Assembly: GCF_025567095.1 (NCBI RefSeq)
Contig: NZ_JAOQJH010000037.1
Origin: Anthropogastromicrobium aceti
Lineage (GTDB): Bacteria; Bacillota; Clostridia; Lachnospirales; Lachnospiraceae
Direction: 5' to 3' (one strand)
Length of the DNA stretch: 28,126 bases
Below are positions 1-8,236 of the stretch, in pieces. A program made the translations under genes and the position numbers. The notes beneath the pieces were generated by a model. That model saw only the letters and a list, made by a program, of their open reading frames with translations. It was not told the origin of the DNA and made no database searches. The first letter of the stretch is position 1. Each line of letters starts with the position of its first letter.

Positions 1-80
1 CCTTTTATGTTGTTAGATCTGTAATGTGTATTCAGAAGATATCGACATTAAAGATTTAGAAAAATATTTCTTGGCTTCAT

Positions 81-104
81 CCCAGGGGCAAGCCCCTGGG
101 TTTT
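81..104 (+). terminator. GC-rich hairpin, likely terminator of an upstream gene
   Basis: CCCAGGGGC (81-89) pairs with GCCCCTGGG (92-100), followed by TTTT. The two-base centre means the innermost pairs must open to form a loop. The short U tract is only on the + strand, so it would end a transcript entering from the left. No coding region was recognised in 1-208. It lies more than 100 bases beyond the end of the minus-strand araC gene and has no U tract in that direction. Confidence 0.5.
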
Positions 105-208
105 CGCCTAAAAATTTTATAACAGGGGATAAAAGTCAAAGAATCATCCTGCATAGCAGCGGAGCAATTCGTAGTTATCGTAAGAACAATAATAAGTAAG
201 GGAATGAT

Positions 209-1054
209 TCACTGCGGCTTCATTCTTGCGCGATATTGCGTAGGAGTGAGGCCGTATTCCTGTTTAAAGACCTTCATGAAGTTCTCAGAACAGCTGTAGC
301 CAAGCTGCTCAGCAATAAGATTTACTGGTGTGTCCGCATATAAAAGGTAACTGACTGCCTTTTGCATGCGGATCTTTTTTTGCAGCTGTTTAAAGGTAAA
401 GCCAGTATTCTCCAGAACAAAATGAGAGCAGTAGGAAAGAGAATAGTTAAGCTGATCTGCCAGTCTAGCAAGCGATGCGCATGTATAGTTTTGCAGCATG
501 TAGCGTGCAATGACAGCCATATGAGTCTTCTTAGCAAAATCATGTGATCCAAGAATCGTCATCTCACCGATTCGCATTAGTTTATAAAAAAGTGTAAGCA
601 GCAGATGAAAAAGCATTTTGTCACTGTAAAGATCAGCTTTCTGACATTCCAGTGTCATTGCATCAAGCAGTAGCCAAGCATCAGGTTCTGCGCTAGCAGT
701 ATGGCTGATCAGGCAGTCAGTGCTTTCCTTAGTAAAGACAGACTGCAGAAAAAATTCGCAGAAAATATTGTTATCAAAAGAAAGCAGCTGCTCAAGAACA
801 TCAGGTGCGATCAGAAGCTGATACCAGATGCAGTCTTGATTTGGATGAACAAGATGAGCTGTGTCAGGCGGCAAAAAGGCAAAGGAGCCAGCGGGCAGAA
901 AAAAAGAATGCCCCCCCAACTCAACAAGACAGCGTCCAGTTTTTATACAATTAAGCTCAAAAAAGGTATGATTGTGGCGGCCTTTTGCAGCAGAAGGATT
1001 CTTGATGATTGTTATCTGATGGTGGGCAGGAAATAAGATATCACAAGAATACAT
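209..1054 (-). CDS. AraC-family transcriptional regulator
   Basis: 281 residues. The N-terminal half looks like the cupin-type ligand domain of AraC regulators (His-rich start near residue 25, then GRCLVELGG and LPPDTAHL). The C-terminal ~100 residues carry two helix-turn-helix units; the second has the family signature around IAEQLGYS and FKQEYGLTPTQYR. A ribosome site (GAGGT) sits six bases before the ATG. It is divergent from a carbohydrate ABC importer, and two 13-bp direct repeats 22 bp apart at the importer's -35 region are its likely operator. It is probably the sugar-responsive activator of that importer; the ligand cannot be told from sequence. Family call is certain, the target inferred. 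Confidence 0.93.
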   Translation of the reverse strand: MYSCDILFPAHHQITIIKNPSAAKGRHNHTFFELNCIKTGRCLVELGGHSFFLPAGSFAFLPPDTAHLVHPNQDCIWYQLLIAPDVLEQLLSFDNNIFCEFFLQSVFTKESTDCLISHTASAEPDAWLLLDAMTLECQKADLYSDKMLFHLLLTLFYKLMRIGEMTILGSHDFAKKTHMAVIARYMLQNYTCASLARLADQLNYSLSYCSHFVLENTGFTFKQLQKKIRMQKAVSYLLYADTPVNLIAEQLGYSCSENFMKVFKQEYGLTPTQYRARMKPQ

Positions 1055-1113
1055 ATGAACACCTCACAAATTTTTCTAATTTATCGTACAAAAGAGACAA
1101 AAAACAAAAAAAG

Positions 1114-1129
1114 AAAACGATTACGTTTT
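1114..1129. promoter_or_regulatory. Palindrome over the araC transcription start
   Basis: AAAACG-ATTA-CGTTTT is a perfect inverted repeat. It lies just downstream of the minus-strand TATAAT (1134-1139), about where araC transcription should begin, so it fits a repressor site of the LacI/CcpA style. A related half (AAAACGTTAC) recurs at 1307-1316 in the importer leader. Confidence 0.5.
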
Positions 1130-1133
1130 GCAT

Positions 1134-1162
1134 ATTATACTACAAAACAAATAAGAAAACAA
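1134..1162 (-). promoter_or_regulatory. Sigma-A promoter of the araC gene
   Basis: Read on the minus strand: -35 TTGTTT (1162-1157), 17-bp spacer, perfect -10 TATAAT (1139-1134). The predicted start is near 1127, giving a leader of about 70 nt. Confidence 0.6.
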
Positions 1163-1172
1163 GTAAAATAAT

Positions 1173-1207
1173 AAAAAACACCAGTATATACCTCAAAAAA
1201 CACCAGT
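1173..1207 (+). repeat. 22-bp-phased direct repeat, probable AraC operator
   Basis: AAAAAACACCAGT occurs at 1173-1185 and exactly again at 1195-1207. The 22-bp period is two helical turns, typical of AraC-family half-sites. The second copy overlaps the weak -35 (GTGCAA, 1206-1211) of the importer promoter, the usual place for a class II activator. Confidence 0.65.
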
Positions 1208-1234
1208 GCAAATTTAAACGATCAGCATTATAAT
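1206..1234 (+). promoter_or_regulatory. Sigma-A promoter of the carbohydrate importer operon
   Basis: Perfect -10 TATAAT at 1229-1234 with a poor -35 (GTGCAA, 1206-1211) at 17 bp. A strong -10 with a weak -35 overlapped by the direct repeat suggests activator dependence. Predicted start near 1241, leader about 105 nt. Confidence 0.6.
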
Positions 1235-1303
1235 AAAAACAATATCAAGTTGTCTTTGAAAAAATAATAATACAATGTGATTTATTATTTTTTTTGAGAA
1301 AAA

Positions 1304-1318
1304 ACGAAAACGTTACCG
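1304..1318 (+). promoter_or_regulatory. cre-like catabolite-control site
   Basis: ACGAAAACGTTACCG matches the Gram-positive cre consensus WTGNAANCGNWNNCW at all but two fixed positions. It lies about 63 bases downstream of the predicted importer start, where CcpA would act as a roadblock. Inferred from sequence match only. Confidence 0.45.
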
Positions 1319-1345
1319 CAGACAACAGACAGAAAGGAGAAGAAA

Positions 1346-2797
1346 ATGAATCAGAAAAAAGCAAAACAGCGCCAGGTTTATGATTATCTCTATTATTTAA
1401 TTCGCGCTGCCGTTCTGCTGTCGGTTGTCTTTTTATTTATACCGAGTTTGAACCCAGCAAGAATTAGTGGAATGATCAATAAGAATCTGTCACTTTTTAC
1501 GTCAGGTATTTCATATAGTACATTGACAAATGGCTTTGGCCGTGCATTTAAAAAGGGATGGGTATCACAAGAAAGCTTCATGCTTGACTGTGCAGGCGCA
1601 ATCGTTATGTGTGTCGGCATTGCATCAGGCGTAGCAGCAGCCTGTATGTCACTCGGAAATATACGCTTAAAGAAGCTTGGAAATATTTTTTCTTTGATAA
1701 GCGGTGTGGTGATGATAGCTGGTATCGTGATGATTTCTACTGCATACAAACAGATAAGCGCCAGTGAAAAGGTTGATAAAATCGAGCCTATGCTGCCAAA
1801 GAGCGTCACAATTATGACCGCATTTGCAGTCATTTTAATCGTTTCGTCTATTGTAGCCATACTTATTCTTAAAAAGCAAAAGAGTGAAAAGAAGTTTGAG
1901 ATGGAGACAAAGTATACTCTATTTTTGATGCTTATGCCATTTTTAGCACTTGTTGCAGTATTTTCATATTTGCCGCTTTGGGGCTGGAGATATGCATTCT
2001 TTGACTACAAAGCCGGTGATTCTCTGAGCATGGCAAACTTTGTTGGATTTAAGTGGTTCACAGAGCTTTTGAAAAATCCGGCAACGGTAAAGGATATTGG
2101 AAATGTAATGAAAAATACGCTTGGTATGAGCGGAATCGGAATTTTAACAAGCTGGATGCCAATGGCATTTGCAATATTCCTTTGTGAGATTAAAAACCTT
2201 AAGTTTAGACGTTTTGTTCAGACCTTTACTACTGTTCCAAATTTTATCAGCTGGGTATTAGTATACTCAATTGCAACATGCATCTTCTCTACAGATGGAT
2301 TTTTAAGCAGTATTCTTGTTAATCTTGGAATATGGAGTGAAGGACATAATCTTCTTATGAACGGTTCACATACATGGCTTAAGATGTGGCTTTGGGGAAC
2401 CTGGAAGGGAATCGGATGGAGCGCAATCATTTACATAGCTGGTATCTCAGGTATTGACCAGCAGCTTTATGAGGCAGCAACAGTTGACGGCGCAGGACGC
2501 TTTCAGCGTATGTGGCACATCACCGTGCCGGGTCTTATTCCGACGTTTTGTGTATTGCTTTTGATGTCCATTGCAAATGTATTAAGCAACGGTATGGATC
2601 AGTACCTTGTATTCAAGAATGCGACTAATGCGACATCTATACGTGTTTTGGATCTGTATGTGTATGAGCTTGGTATTGGACAAGGCTCCATACCGCTGAC
2701 CACCGTTGTCAGTATGCTCAAATCGGTTATCAGTGTTACGCTTTTGTTTTTAGCAAATAATGCGTCTAAGCTGATCCGTGGTGAGAGTATCGTATAA
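1346..2797 (+). CDS. Carbohydrate ABC transporter permease (LplB type) with N-terminal extension
   Basis: 483 residues. The C-terminal part from about residue 190 is a normal LplB/YteP-type permease with the EAA loop beginning at residue 376 (EAATVDGAGRFQRMWHITVP), which docks to the ATPase. The first ~190 residues are additional: hydrophobic stretches near residues 15-30, 85-105, 115-135 and 155-175 suggest four extra membrane spans, making it about 170 residues longer than usual for the family. Start chosen at ATG 1346 with AAGGAG six bases upstream. Eleven bases separate it from the second permease. Importers of this kind usually take up oligosaccharides and borrow a shared MsmX-type ATPase; none is encoded here. 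Confidence 0.9.
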   Translation: MNQKKAKQRQVYDYLYYLIRAAVLLSVVFLFIPSLNPARISGMINKNLSLFTSGISYSTLTNGFGRAFKKGWVSQESFMLDCAGAIVMCVGIASGVAAACMSLGNIRLKKLGNIFSLISGVVMIAGIVMISTAYKQISASEKVDKIEPMLPKSVTIMTAFAVILIVSSIVAILILKKQKSEKKFEMETKYTLFLMLMPFLALVAVFSYLPLWGWRYAFFDYKAGDSLSMANFVGFKWFTELLKNPATVKDIGNVMKNTLGMSGIGILTSWMPMAFAIFLCEIKNLKFRRFVQTFTTVPNFISWVLVYSIATCIFSTDGFLSSILVNLGIWSEGHNLLMNGSHTWLKMWLWGTWKGIGWSAIIYIAGISGIDQQLYEAATVDGAGRFQRMWHITVPGLIPTFCVLLLMSIANVLSNGMDQYLVFKNATNATSIRVLDLYVYELGIGQGSIPLTTVVSMLKSVISVTLLFLANNASKLIRGESIV

Positions 2798-2807
2798 GGA
2801 GGGGACA

Positions 2808-3773
2808 ATGGCAAAGACAGCACAGGAAAAGGCCGATTTAAAGGCCGAGAAATTATATGAAAAAACACATAAAAATATATACCGCACTAGTGTGGGAGAT
2901 CAAATTTTTAATGTAATCAATTATGTTGTATACACGTTGTTTACGATTATATGTATCTTTCCATTCTACTATCTGTTTATCAATACGATCAGCGACAACG
3001 ATCTTGTTATAAAAGGACTGATCAATTTTATTCCAAGAGGCATTCATTTTGGAAATTATGCAGCACTTTTAAATGTAAGTGATTTGATGAGCTCCTTTAT
3101 CGTATCAGTCACAAGAACTGTGTTTGGTACGGCGCTTATGGTTGCCGCATCAGCCTTCATAGGTTATCTTGTAACACAGCAGGAGATGTGGGGACGAAAA
3201 GTTTGGTACCGTTTTATCGTAATAACGATGTATTTCAATGCCGGATTAATTCCTTGGTTTTTGAATATGCAGATGCTTGGTCTGACAAATACCTACTGGG
3301 CTTACATAATCCCAGGTATTGTGGCACCATACAATATTATTCTTGTAAAAACCTATATCGAATCTATTCCGAAGGAGCTTGAGGAAAGCGCAAAGATTGA
3401 CGGCGCTTCTCATATCCGTATATTTGCACAGATTATCTGGCCGCTCAGCAAGCCAATATTAGCGACCATTGCGATCTTCGGTGCAGTTGGAAACTGGAAC
3501 TCATTCACTGATTCTTTGATATTGATGTCATCAAAGCCAGAGCTTTACACACTTCAGCATCGTCTCTATATTTATTTAAATCAGGCATCCAATTTAAGTG
3601 CATTGATGCAGTCAGGCGGTTCTGTCAGTGATTCAGCAGTAAAGTCAGCACTCAGCGGCAAGGTAATCAAGTACACAATCTCCATGGTAACGGTTATTCC
3701 GATTCTTGTTGTATATCCGTTCATGCAGCGTTACTTTGAAAAGGGAATTATGCTGGGAGCTGTCAAGGGATAA
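2808..3773 (+). CDS. Carbohydrate ABC transporter permease (YtcP/AraQ type)
   Basis: 321 residues from ATG 2808, preceded by AGGAGGGG. An in-frame upstream start at 2778 would overlap the previous gene and ignore this site. About six membrane spans; the EAA loop is EESAKIDGASHIRIFAQIIW. It forms the inner-membrane channel with the preceding permease. The C-terminus (PFMQRYFEKGIMLGAVKG) is the conserved tail of this family. Sugar specificity is not evident. Confidence 0.93.
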   Translation: MAKTAQEKADLKAEKLYEKTHKNIYRTSVGDQIFNVINYVVYTLFTIICIFPFYYLFINTISDNDLVIKGLINFIPRGIHFGNYAALLNVSDLMSSFIVSVTRTVFGTALMVAASAFIGYLVTQQEMWGRKVWYRFIVITMYFNAGLIPWFLNMQMLGLTNTYWAYIIPGIVAPYNIILVKTYIESIPKELEESAKIDGASHIRIFAQIIWPLSKPILATIAIFGAVGNWNSFTDSLILMSSKPELYTLQHRLYIYLNQASNLSALMQSGGSVSDSAVKSALSGKVIKYTISMVTVIPILVVYPFMQRYFEKGIMLGAVKG

Positions 3774-3786
3774 TAAATGATGTTAA

Positions 3787-3800
3787 CCGCAAGAGCGCGG
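3787..3800 (+). other. Small intercistronic hairpin before the binding-protein gene
   Basis: CCGC (3787-3790) pairs with GCGG (3797-3800) around a six-base loop. There is no U tract, so it is not a terminator. Such stems before binding-protein genes can mark an mRNA processing or stabilising point that raises binding-protein levels; this is inference. Confidence 0.3.
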
Positions 3801-3829
3801 AGCATATAAAAATTAGGAGGAAGAAAAAT

Positions 3830-5560
3830 ATGAAATTGAGAAAAGCGAGTGCACTGTTTATGGCGGCAGCTATGTCCGCATCAATGTTTGTTGTTCCTGC
3901 AGCAGCAGATGAGACTGAGGATCCTGCAAAGGCTATTCCGGAGGACGTGATTCCGGATGAGACTGTTACACTGAATGTATTTGACCAGCTGGCAAACTAT
4001 TCAGGTGAGCAGATCGGTTGGTTTGGACAGGTCATGTTAGAGAAATTTAATGTAAAGTTAAATATCATTCCTGACAGTGATGGAACTTATGAGACACGCA
4101 TGGAGTCAGGTGATCTTGGTGATCTTGTAATCTGGGGAAATGACGGTGACGAGTATTTGCAGGCAGTTGATAAGGGCATGCTGTTTGACTGGAATGAAGA
4201 TGATATCCTCAGTGAATATGGCCCATATATTGCAGAACATATGCAGCCAGCACTTGAGAAGAATACACAGATTTCCGGCGGAACAACATATGGAATCGGA
4301 TTTGATATTGCAACAGATGCTAATCAGCGTCAGGATATCATGTATGAGTGGGATCTTCGCTGGGATCTTTATAAGGAGCTTGGCTATCCAGAAATCAAAA
4401 ATCTTGATGATATGGTAGATGTTCTGGCACAAATGAAGGAACTTTGTCCGACAGATGATAATGGAAAGACTACCTATGGCGTATCATTATTTGCAGACTG
4501 GGACGGAGATATGGTTATGTTTGTAAAGTCAACTGCATCTGCATATTTTGGCTATGATGAGTTTGGAATTGGTCTTTATGATTCTGATAAGCAGGAGTAT
4601 CATCCATGCTTAGAGGAGAATGGACCATACCTGACAGCACTGAAATTCTATAACACTCTGTACCAGAAGGGACTTTTAGATCCGGATTCTCAGACACAGG
4701 GATATGATGGCATGGTTGAGGATTATCAGAATGGTACTGCATTCATGAATGTATTCAATTTCCTTGGATCTTCTTTGTATAACAGTGAGGCACACACATC
4801 AGAAGGCAAGATGATGGCTCCGTGTCCGCCGTCAGAGGCAGAGCCAATCGCTTACGGTCAGAATATTTATGGCGGAAACAGACCGTGGACTATCGGTGCC
4901 AATACTGAGTATCCAGAGCTTTGTATGGCAATCATCAACTGGCTTGCAACACCAGAAGGACGTATGACGCTTGAGTATGGTCCAAAGGATGTATGCTGGT
5001 ATTATGATGAGGATGGAAATACATGCTTTACTGAGCTTGGAAAGAGCGCAAAGCTTGATGGAAAGACAGAAATGTCTGATGGCTACAGCGGCACCTTCGA
5101 AGATGGAAACTTCAAGATCAACAATACAACATGGGCACTTGATACAACAAATCTTGATTCAAAGGTTGGCGAGACTTATAACTATAAGAGATGGTCAAGC
5201 TTTAACTCTGCAGCAGGTTCTGAGATTGAGCAAGATTGGAGAGATCATAATAATTGCGAGCTGTTTGATGATTATTTCAAGAATGTAAATCTTCACATTG
5301 CACCTGGTACCATGTATTCAGCAGGTGTAAGATCTGATGAGCTTCAGCTTGTATGGACACAGGTAACAACATGTATCAAGGAAGGTTCTTGGAAGGCAAT
5401 CTACGCTTCCTCCGATGAAGAATTTGACAAGATCGTAGCTGATATGGTTGCACAGGCAAACGAGTATGGATATGATCAGTGTGTAGAGTTCCAGGAGAAC
5501 GAGGTAACACTTCGTGCAGCAGCAGAAGATGCAGCAAGAGCAGGAGAAGTTGTTGAGTAA
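3830..5560 (+). CDS. Extracellular carbohydrate-binding protein of the ABC importer
   Basis: 576 residues, strong AGGAGG (3815-3820) before ATG 3830. The signal peptide has a KLRK start, an Ala/Met-rich core and a predicted signal peptidase I cut at VPAAA|DE (A26|D27). There is no cysteine near the cut, so it is not a standard lipoprotein. The mature part resembles the LipO/YtcQ-like family 1 binding proteins partnered with LplB and YtcP permeases (early VTLNVFDQLANYSG, later WAL and WRD motifs). It would deliver an oligosaccharide to the two permeases upstream. How it stays at the cell surface is unclear. It is the last gene before a strong terminator. Confidence 0.9.
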   Translation: MKLRKASALFMAAAMSASMFVVPAAADETEDPAKAIPEDVIPDETVTLNVFDQLANYSGEQIGWFGQVMLEKFNVKLNIIPDSDGTYETRMESGDLGDLVIWGNDGDEYLQAVDKGMLFDWNEDDILSEYGPYIAEHMQPALEKNTQISGGTTYGIGFDIATDANQRQDIMYEWDLRWDLYKELGYPEIKNLDDMVDVLAQMKELCPTDDNGKTTYGVSLFADWDGDMVMFVKSTASAYFGYDEFGIGLYDSDKQEYHPCLEENGPYLTALKFYNTLYQKGLLDPDSQTQGYDGMVEDYQNGTAFMNVFNFLGSSLYNSEAHTSEGKMMAPCPPSEAEPIAYGQNIYGGNRPWTIGANTEYPELCMAIINWLATPEGRMTLEYGPKDVCWYYDEDGNTCFTELGKSAKLDGKTEMSDGYSGTFEDGNFKINNTTWALDTTNLDSKVGETYNYKRWSSFNSAAGSEIEQDWRDHNNCELFDDYFKNVNLHIAPGTMYSAGVRSDELQLVWTQVTTCIKEGSWKAIYASSDEEFDKIVADMVAQANEYGYDQCVEFQENEVTLRAAAEDAARAGEVVE

Positions 5561-5585
5561 AACAAAATAAAAATCACTTTTGTTA

Positions 5586-5619
5586 AAAAGGGGTCTGACC
5601 ATTTGGTCAGACCTCTTTT
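5586..5619. terminator. Bidirectional intrinsic terminator between importer operon and sleC
   Basis: A 15-pair stem (5586-5600 with 5605-5619, one G-T pair) and an ATTT loop. The A-rich 5' edge and T-rich 3' edge make it work on both strands, ending the plus-strand importer operon and the minus-strand sleC gene. Confidence 0.9.
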
Positions 5620-5625
5620 GGCAGA

Positions 5626-6882
5626 TTAATTTAATTCTCCTATTCTCGTAATCCCTACATAGATATAACTAATCTTGTACCAGGTGGCAAAGTCTACCAC
5701 GCCTGTCTGTGGCAGCCCGAAAATATTCTGAAAGGCGCGAACTGCCTCCGCAGTTGCCTCATCATAGTAGCCAGTTGGCGTGAGGGGAGGAATAGTAGTG
5801 TAGACCTTCGATATTTCAAGTAATTGCTCCTGAAGCTGCTGTACCTTTGGACCAGAGCTTCCTACTGTCAAATCATAGCGCGGCCATGATGCCGGGATAC
5901 CTGCGATCTGCTGTGCAGTATTAATATAGAGATCATCACCATAATAATAGCGAAGAATTTCGATAGGTGAATAGCCCTGTTCGCCAAGCGATGCCGATCC
6001 CCACTGGCTCATCCAGTTAGGGCATGAAACACGTTTTCCATCGCAGTACTGAGTCAAAATGGGCTGTCGCACATCAGGACGTGACAGATACTGGTCAAAA
6101 ATCTCATCAACGATAATAGAAATGGAATCAAAAATATTGCGTCCATAAATCCATTTATGATCATATGCAGTTGATGATGTTATTGTAAAATCATAGCCTT
6201 GATTGCGGTACCATTCTGTATACACACGGTTGAGCGTGAAAGACATGATTGCCAGGATATTTGACACAAGAGCACTTTCCGGCCACGTTGCATAAATTTC
6301 ACTGGAAGCTACATTTTTAATATAATCTCTGTAAGGCACGTAGTAATCTGGTGCCGTGCGGTCAGATGGTGTGCCGTCATGGACAACAATAGTTTCTGGA
6401 ATAACTACACGGCTTAATACAACCTCACCTGACTCGTAGGAGGGTTTTACCTCGGCCTCAGGATTTTTAGTGGGATAGGTGCCATAAAGTGTATGCTCAG
6501 GAATCTCAATTAAATTATTTAAACTAGATCCAATAGGGCGAAGACGTGCCATTTGGATAGCAGTCTGGTCAGGAAGCACCTCAGTACCTCGAATAGTAAG
6601 AGGTTCAAAACCAGGTGCACTGATCGTGAGAATCAGTGCAGAATAAGGGCGTGGTTCATCAGGCTTTAGGCTGTAGTCAATAGGCGGTGTTGCGACAGAT
6701 AAATCAGGTGTCTGACCGACAGAATTTGTTGAAAGCTCCTCCAAAATCGTGTCAGGATCAGATTCGTCAGCGATAGAAACGCTGGCACCATCAATAGGAT
6801 AATTATTTTGCGCAGAAAGAACAGTAGTCAAAAGAAAGCCGCTGTCAGGCGTGTCAGAAGAAAACGAGCGAAGAAGACTCAT
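5626..6882 (-). CDS. sleC: SleC-like spore cortex-lytic enzyme
   Basis: 418 residues, close to the 435-440 of clostridial SleC. Order: an N-terminal carboxypeptidase-regulatory-like pro-region (about 15-110), a linker, a SpoIID-like catalytic region (about 150-335, with VPYRDYIKNVASSEIY, FTLNRVYTEWYRNQGYDFTI and VSCPNWMSQWGS), then a C-terminal peptidoglycan-binding domain (about 345-410). SleC degrades cortex peptidoglycan during germination after Csp-protease cleavage of the proform; the cleavage region would lie before VVHDG. It lacks an N-terminal secretion signal, as is known for SleC, which is made in the mother cell. A Shine-Dalgarno-like AAAGGA precedes the ATG. No csp gene is in the window. 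Implies a spore-forming organism. Confidence 0.9.
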   Translation of the reverse strand: MSLLRSFSSDTPDSGFLLTTVLSAQNNYPIDGASVSIADESDPDTILEELSTNSVGQTPDLSVATPPIDYSLKPDEPRPYSALILTISAPGFEPLTIRGTEVLPDQTAIQMARLRPIGSSLNNLIEIPEHTLYGTYPTKNPEAEVKPSYESGEVVLSRVVIPETIVVHDGTPSDRTAPDYYVPYRDYIKNVASSEIYATWPESALVSNILAIMSFTLNRVYTEWYRNQGYDFTITSSTAYDHKWIYGRNIFDSISIIVDEIFDQYLSRPDVRQPILTQYCDGKRVSCPNWMSQWGSASLGEQGYSPIEILRYYYGDDLYINTAQQIAGIPASWPRYDLTVGSSGPKVQQLQEQLLEISKVYTTIPPLTPTGYYDEATAEAVRAFQNIFGLPQTGVVDFATWYKISYIYVGITRIGELN

Positions 6883-6920
6883 AAATTTAGAAATCCTTTC
6901 ACATCAGCGTAAATCCCTAT

Positions 6921-6929
6921 TAGTATATG
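6921..6929 (-). promoter_or_regulatory. Candidate sigma-K/sigma-E -10 element of sleC
   Basis: On the minus strand the sequence is CATATACTA, matching the mother-cell sigma-factor pattern CATANNNTA, about 40 bases before the sleC start. A convincing -35 was not found at the usual distance, so this is tentative. Confidence 0.4.
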
Positions 6930-6949
6930 CACAATTCTTCATAGGCATG

Positions 6950-6978
6950 AAAAAAGCCACGGGAAACCCCGTGGCTTT
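6950..6978 (-). terminator. Intrinsic terminator of the lactonase gene
   Basis: An 11-pair stem (6953-6963 with 6968-6978, AAAGCCACGGG) and a four-base loop. On the minus strand it is followed by a run of T (complement of 6950-6955). It separates the lactonase gene from sleC. Confidence 0.9.
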
Positions 6979-6986
6979 ATATAACT

Positions 6987-8042
6987 TTATCCCTCAATCG
7001 GAACAATCTTACAGCAATTAGGTGTATCAACATTAAGCGGACGGCCATTCATAACAAGAAGACCCTTCTCGTAATCAACAGTAAAGAAAGTAATTGAGTT
7101 AGAGTTCTTGTTAATACTTGCAACATGCTTATTATCAGGGAAGACAGAAATGTGCTTCGGGAAATCACCGCTGATTGGAAGAACGCATTTCATATAAAGA
7201 AGGCCGTTTTCCGGATCACGCTCATACAGTGCAAAGCTGTTGTCTCCGGCATTAGAGCAAAACAGATACTTATCATCGCTTGTAAACTGCATTGCACATG
7301 CAGCAGACTGCTCGTCATATTTCTTTGGCAGTGTGGATACAAGCTGCTTAAACTGAAACTCAGGCTCATTTGGATGAGGAAGATAATTATAGACTGTTAC
7401 ATAATTTTTCAGCTCAGAGATCATGTACATATGACGGTCATCCTTTGAGAAGAGCATACGAAGCGGTGCAGAATTTAATTCACAGTGAATGATATCGGCA
7501 AGTGTAAGATGACCATTAGAGTGATCAAAACGATATGCCTTAATGTTATCAAGACCAGTATCTACCATGCAGAGGAACTTTTCATCCGGAGTAAACTGAA
7601 CGCATGTGACATGTGGGCGGAAATTACGCTCACCGATTGTACCAGTACCGTGATCAAAGATTTCAGATGCAATGCTTCCAACAGAACCATCCTCATTGAT
7701 ATTAAGAATAGTCATCTTACCATCGTGATAACCAGCAGTAACTAAAAACTTTCCAGCCTTATCAACAGTCAGATAACAGGTACGCATACCGCGGATAGAA
7801 GCAGTATTTAAATATTCAAGATCACCGTTAGGAAGGATCTTAAATGCGGCAACACCCTCATCAACAACAGAATACAAATATTTGTTATTGCGGGAAGCAA
7901 CAAGATAAGAAGAATTGTTGACAGAAACTTCCTTTCGCTTTGTAAAGATGCCCTTTTCTACATCTACGTCCATAATGCTGATGCCTTTGCTGGAACCATA
8001 ATAGGTGTAAGAGCCTACATATGCAACATATTTTTGTGCCAT
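6987..8042 (-). CDS. Lactonase family protein (seven-bladed beta-propeller)
   Basis: 351 residues starting MAQKYVAYVGSYTYYGSSKG. That start has AGGAGG nine bases upstream (8052-8057); a longer frame opening at 8123 lacks one. Repeated blades of the type DEKFLCMVDTGLDNIKAYR and DDKYLFCSNAGDNSFALYER, each ending in an outer strand, are typical of the 6-phosphogluconolactonase-like propeller family (YbhE/YkgB). No signal peptide, so cytosolic. Some members hydrolyse 6-phosphogluconolactone, but many have unknown substrates and no sugar-pathway gene lies nearby. It is divergent from the potR operon with back-to-back promoters, and a PotR-like half-site lies at its predicted start. Confidence 0.85.
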   Translation of the reverse strand: MAQKYVAYVGSYTYYGSSKGISIMDVDVEKGIFTKRKEVSVNNSSYLVASRNNKYLYSVVDEGVAAFKILPNGDLEYLNTASIRGMRTCYLTVDKAGKFLVTAGYHDGKMTILNINEDGSVGSIASEIFDHGTGTIGERNFRPHVTCVQFTPDEKFLCMVDTGLDNIKAYRFDHSNGHLTLADIIHCELNSAPLRMLFSKDDRHMYMISELKNYVTVYNYLPHPNEPEFQFKQLVSTLPKKYDEQSAACAMQFTSDDKYLFCSNAGDNSFALYERDPENGLLYMKCVLPISGDFPKHISVFPDNKHVASINKNSNSITFFTVDYEKGLLVMNGRPLNVDTPNCCKIVPIEG

Positions 8043-8129
8043 AAAAGTAAACCTCCTAGTTATATAAATGCCGCTGCATCTGCCTGATTTACACTCAAAA
8101 CTGCTGCAGACAGATTCATTCAAATCATG

Positions 8130-8152
8130 TGGCAGAGTCTGCTAAACTGCCA
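8130..8152 (-). promoter_or_regulatory. Inverted repeat at the lactonase transcript start, with PotR-like half-site
   Basis: TGGCAG (8130-8135) and CTGCCA (8147-8152) form an inverted repeat spanning about +1 to +23 of the predicted lactonase transcript. Inside it TGCTAAACT (8140-8148) is the reverse complement of AGTTTAGCA, which also occurs at 8237-8245 in the potR operator. Confidence 0.4.
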
Positions 8153-8158
8153 TATCTA

Positions 8159-8187
8159 AGCATACCACATATTGGGAAAATATTCAA
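8159..8187 (-). promoter_or_regulatory. Sigma-A promoter of the lactonase gene
   Basis: On the minus strand: -35 TTGAAT (8187-8182), 17-bp spacer, -10 TATGCT (8164-8159). The -35 is only ten bases from the divergent potR -35, so the two promoters form one regulatory unit. Confidence 0.6.
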
Positions 8188-8197
8188 ATAAAATTAC

Positions 8198-8225
8198 TTG
8201 ACAACATAAAAAAAATAGGTATAAT
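8198..8225 (+). promoter_or_regulatory. Consensus sigma-A promoter of the potRABCD operon
   Basis: Perfect -35 TTGACA (8198-8203) and perfect -10 TATAAT (8220-8225) with a 16-bp spacer. Such a strong core promoter suggests control by repression, matching the operator directly downstream. Confidence 0.85.
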
Positions 8226-8236
8226 TGTCTATTGTG

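Noticed and set aside
1..208. A gene upstream of the first hairpin
   Set aside because: No open frame with a ribosome site or recognisable domain could be seen; only the tail of a transcription unit is suggested by the hairpin.
1393..1860. 155-residue antisense reading frame inside the LplB-type permease
   Set aside because: It runs fully opposite a well-supported gene, lacks a ribosome site and has no recognisable domain.
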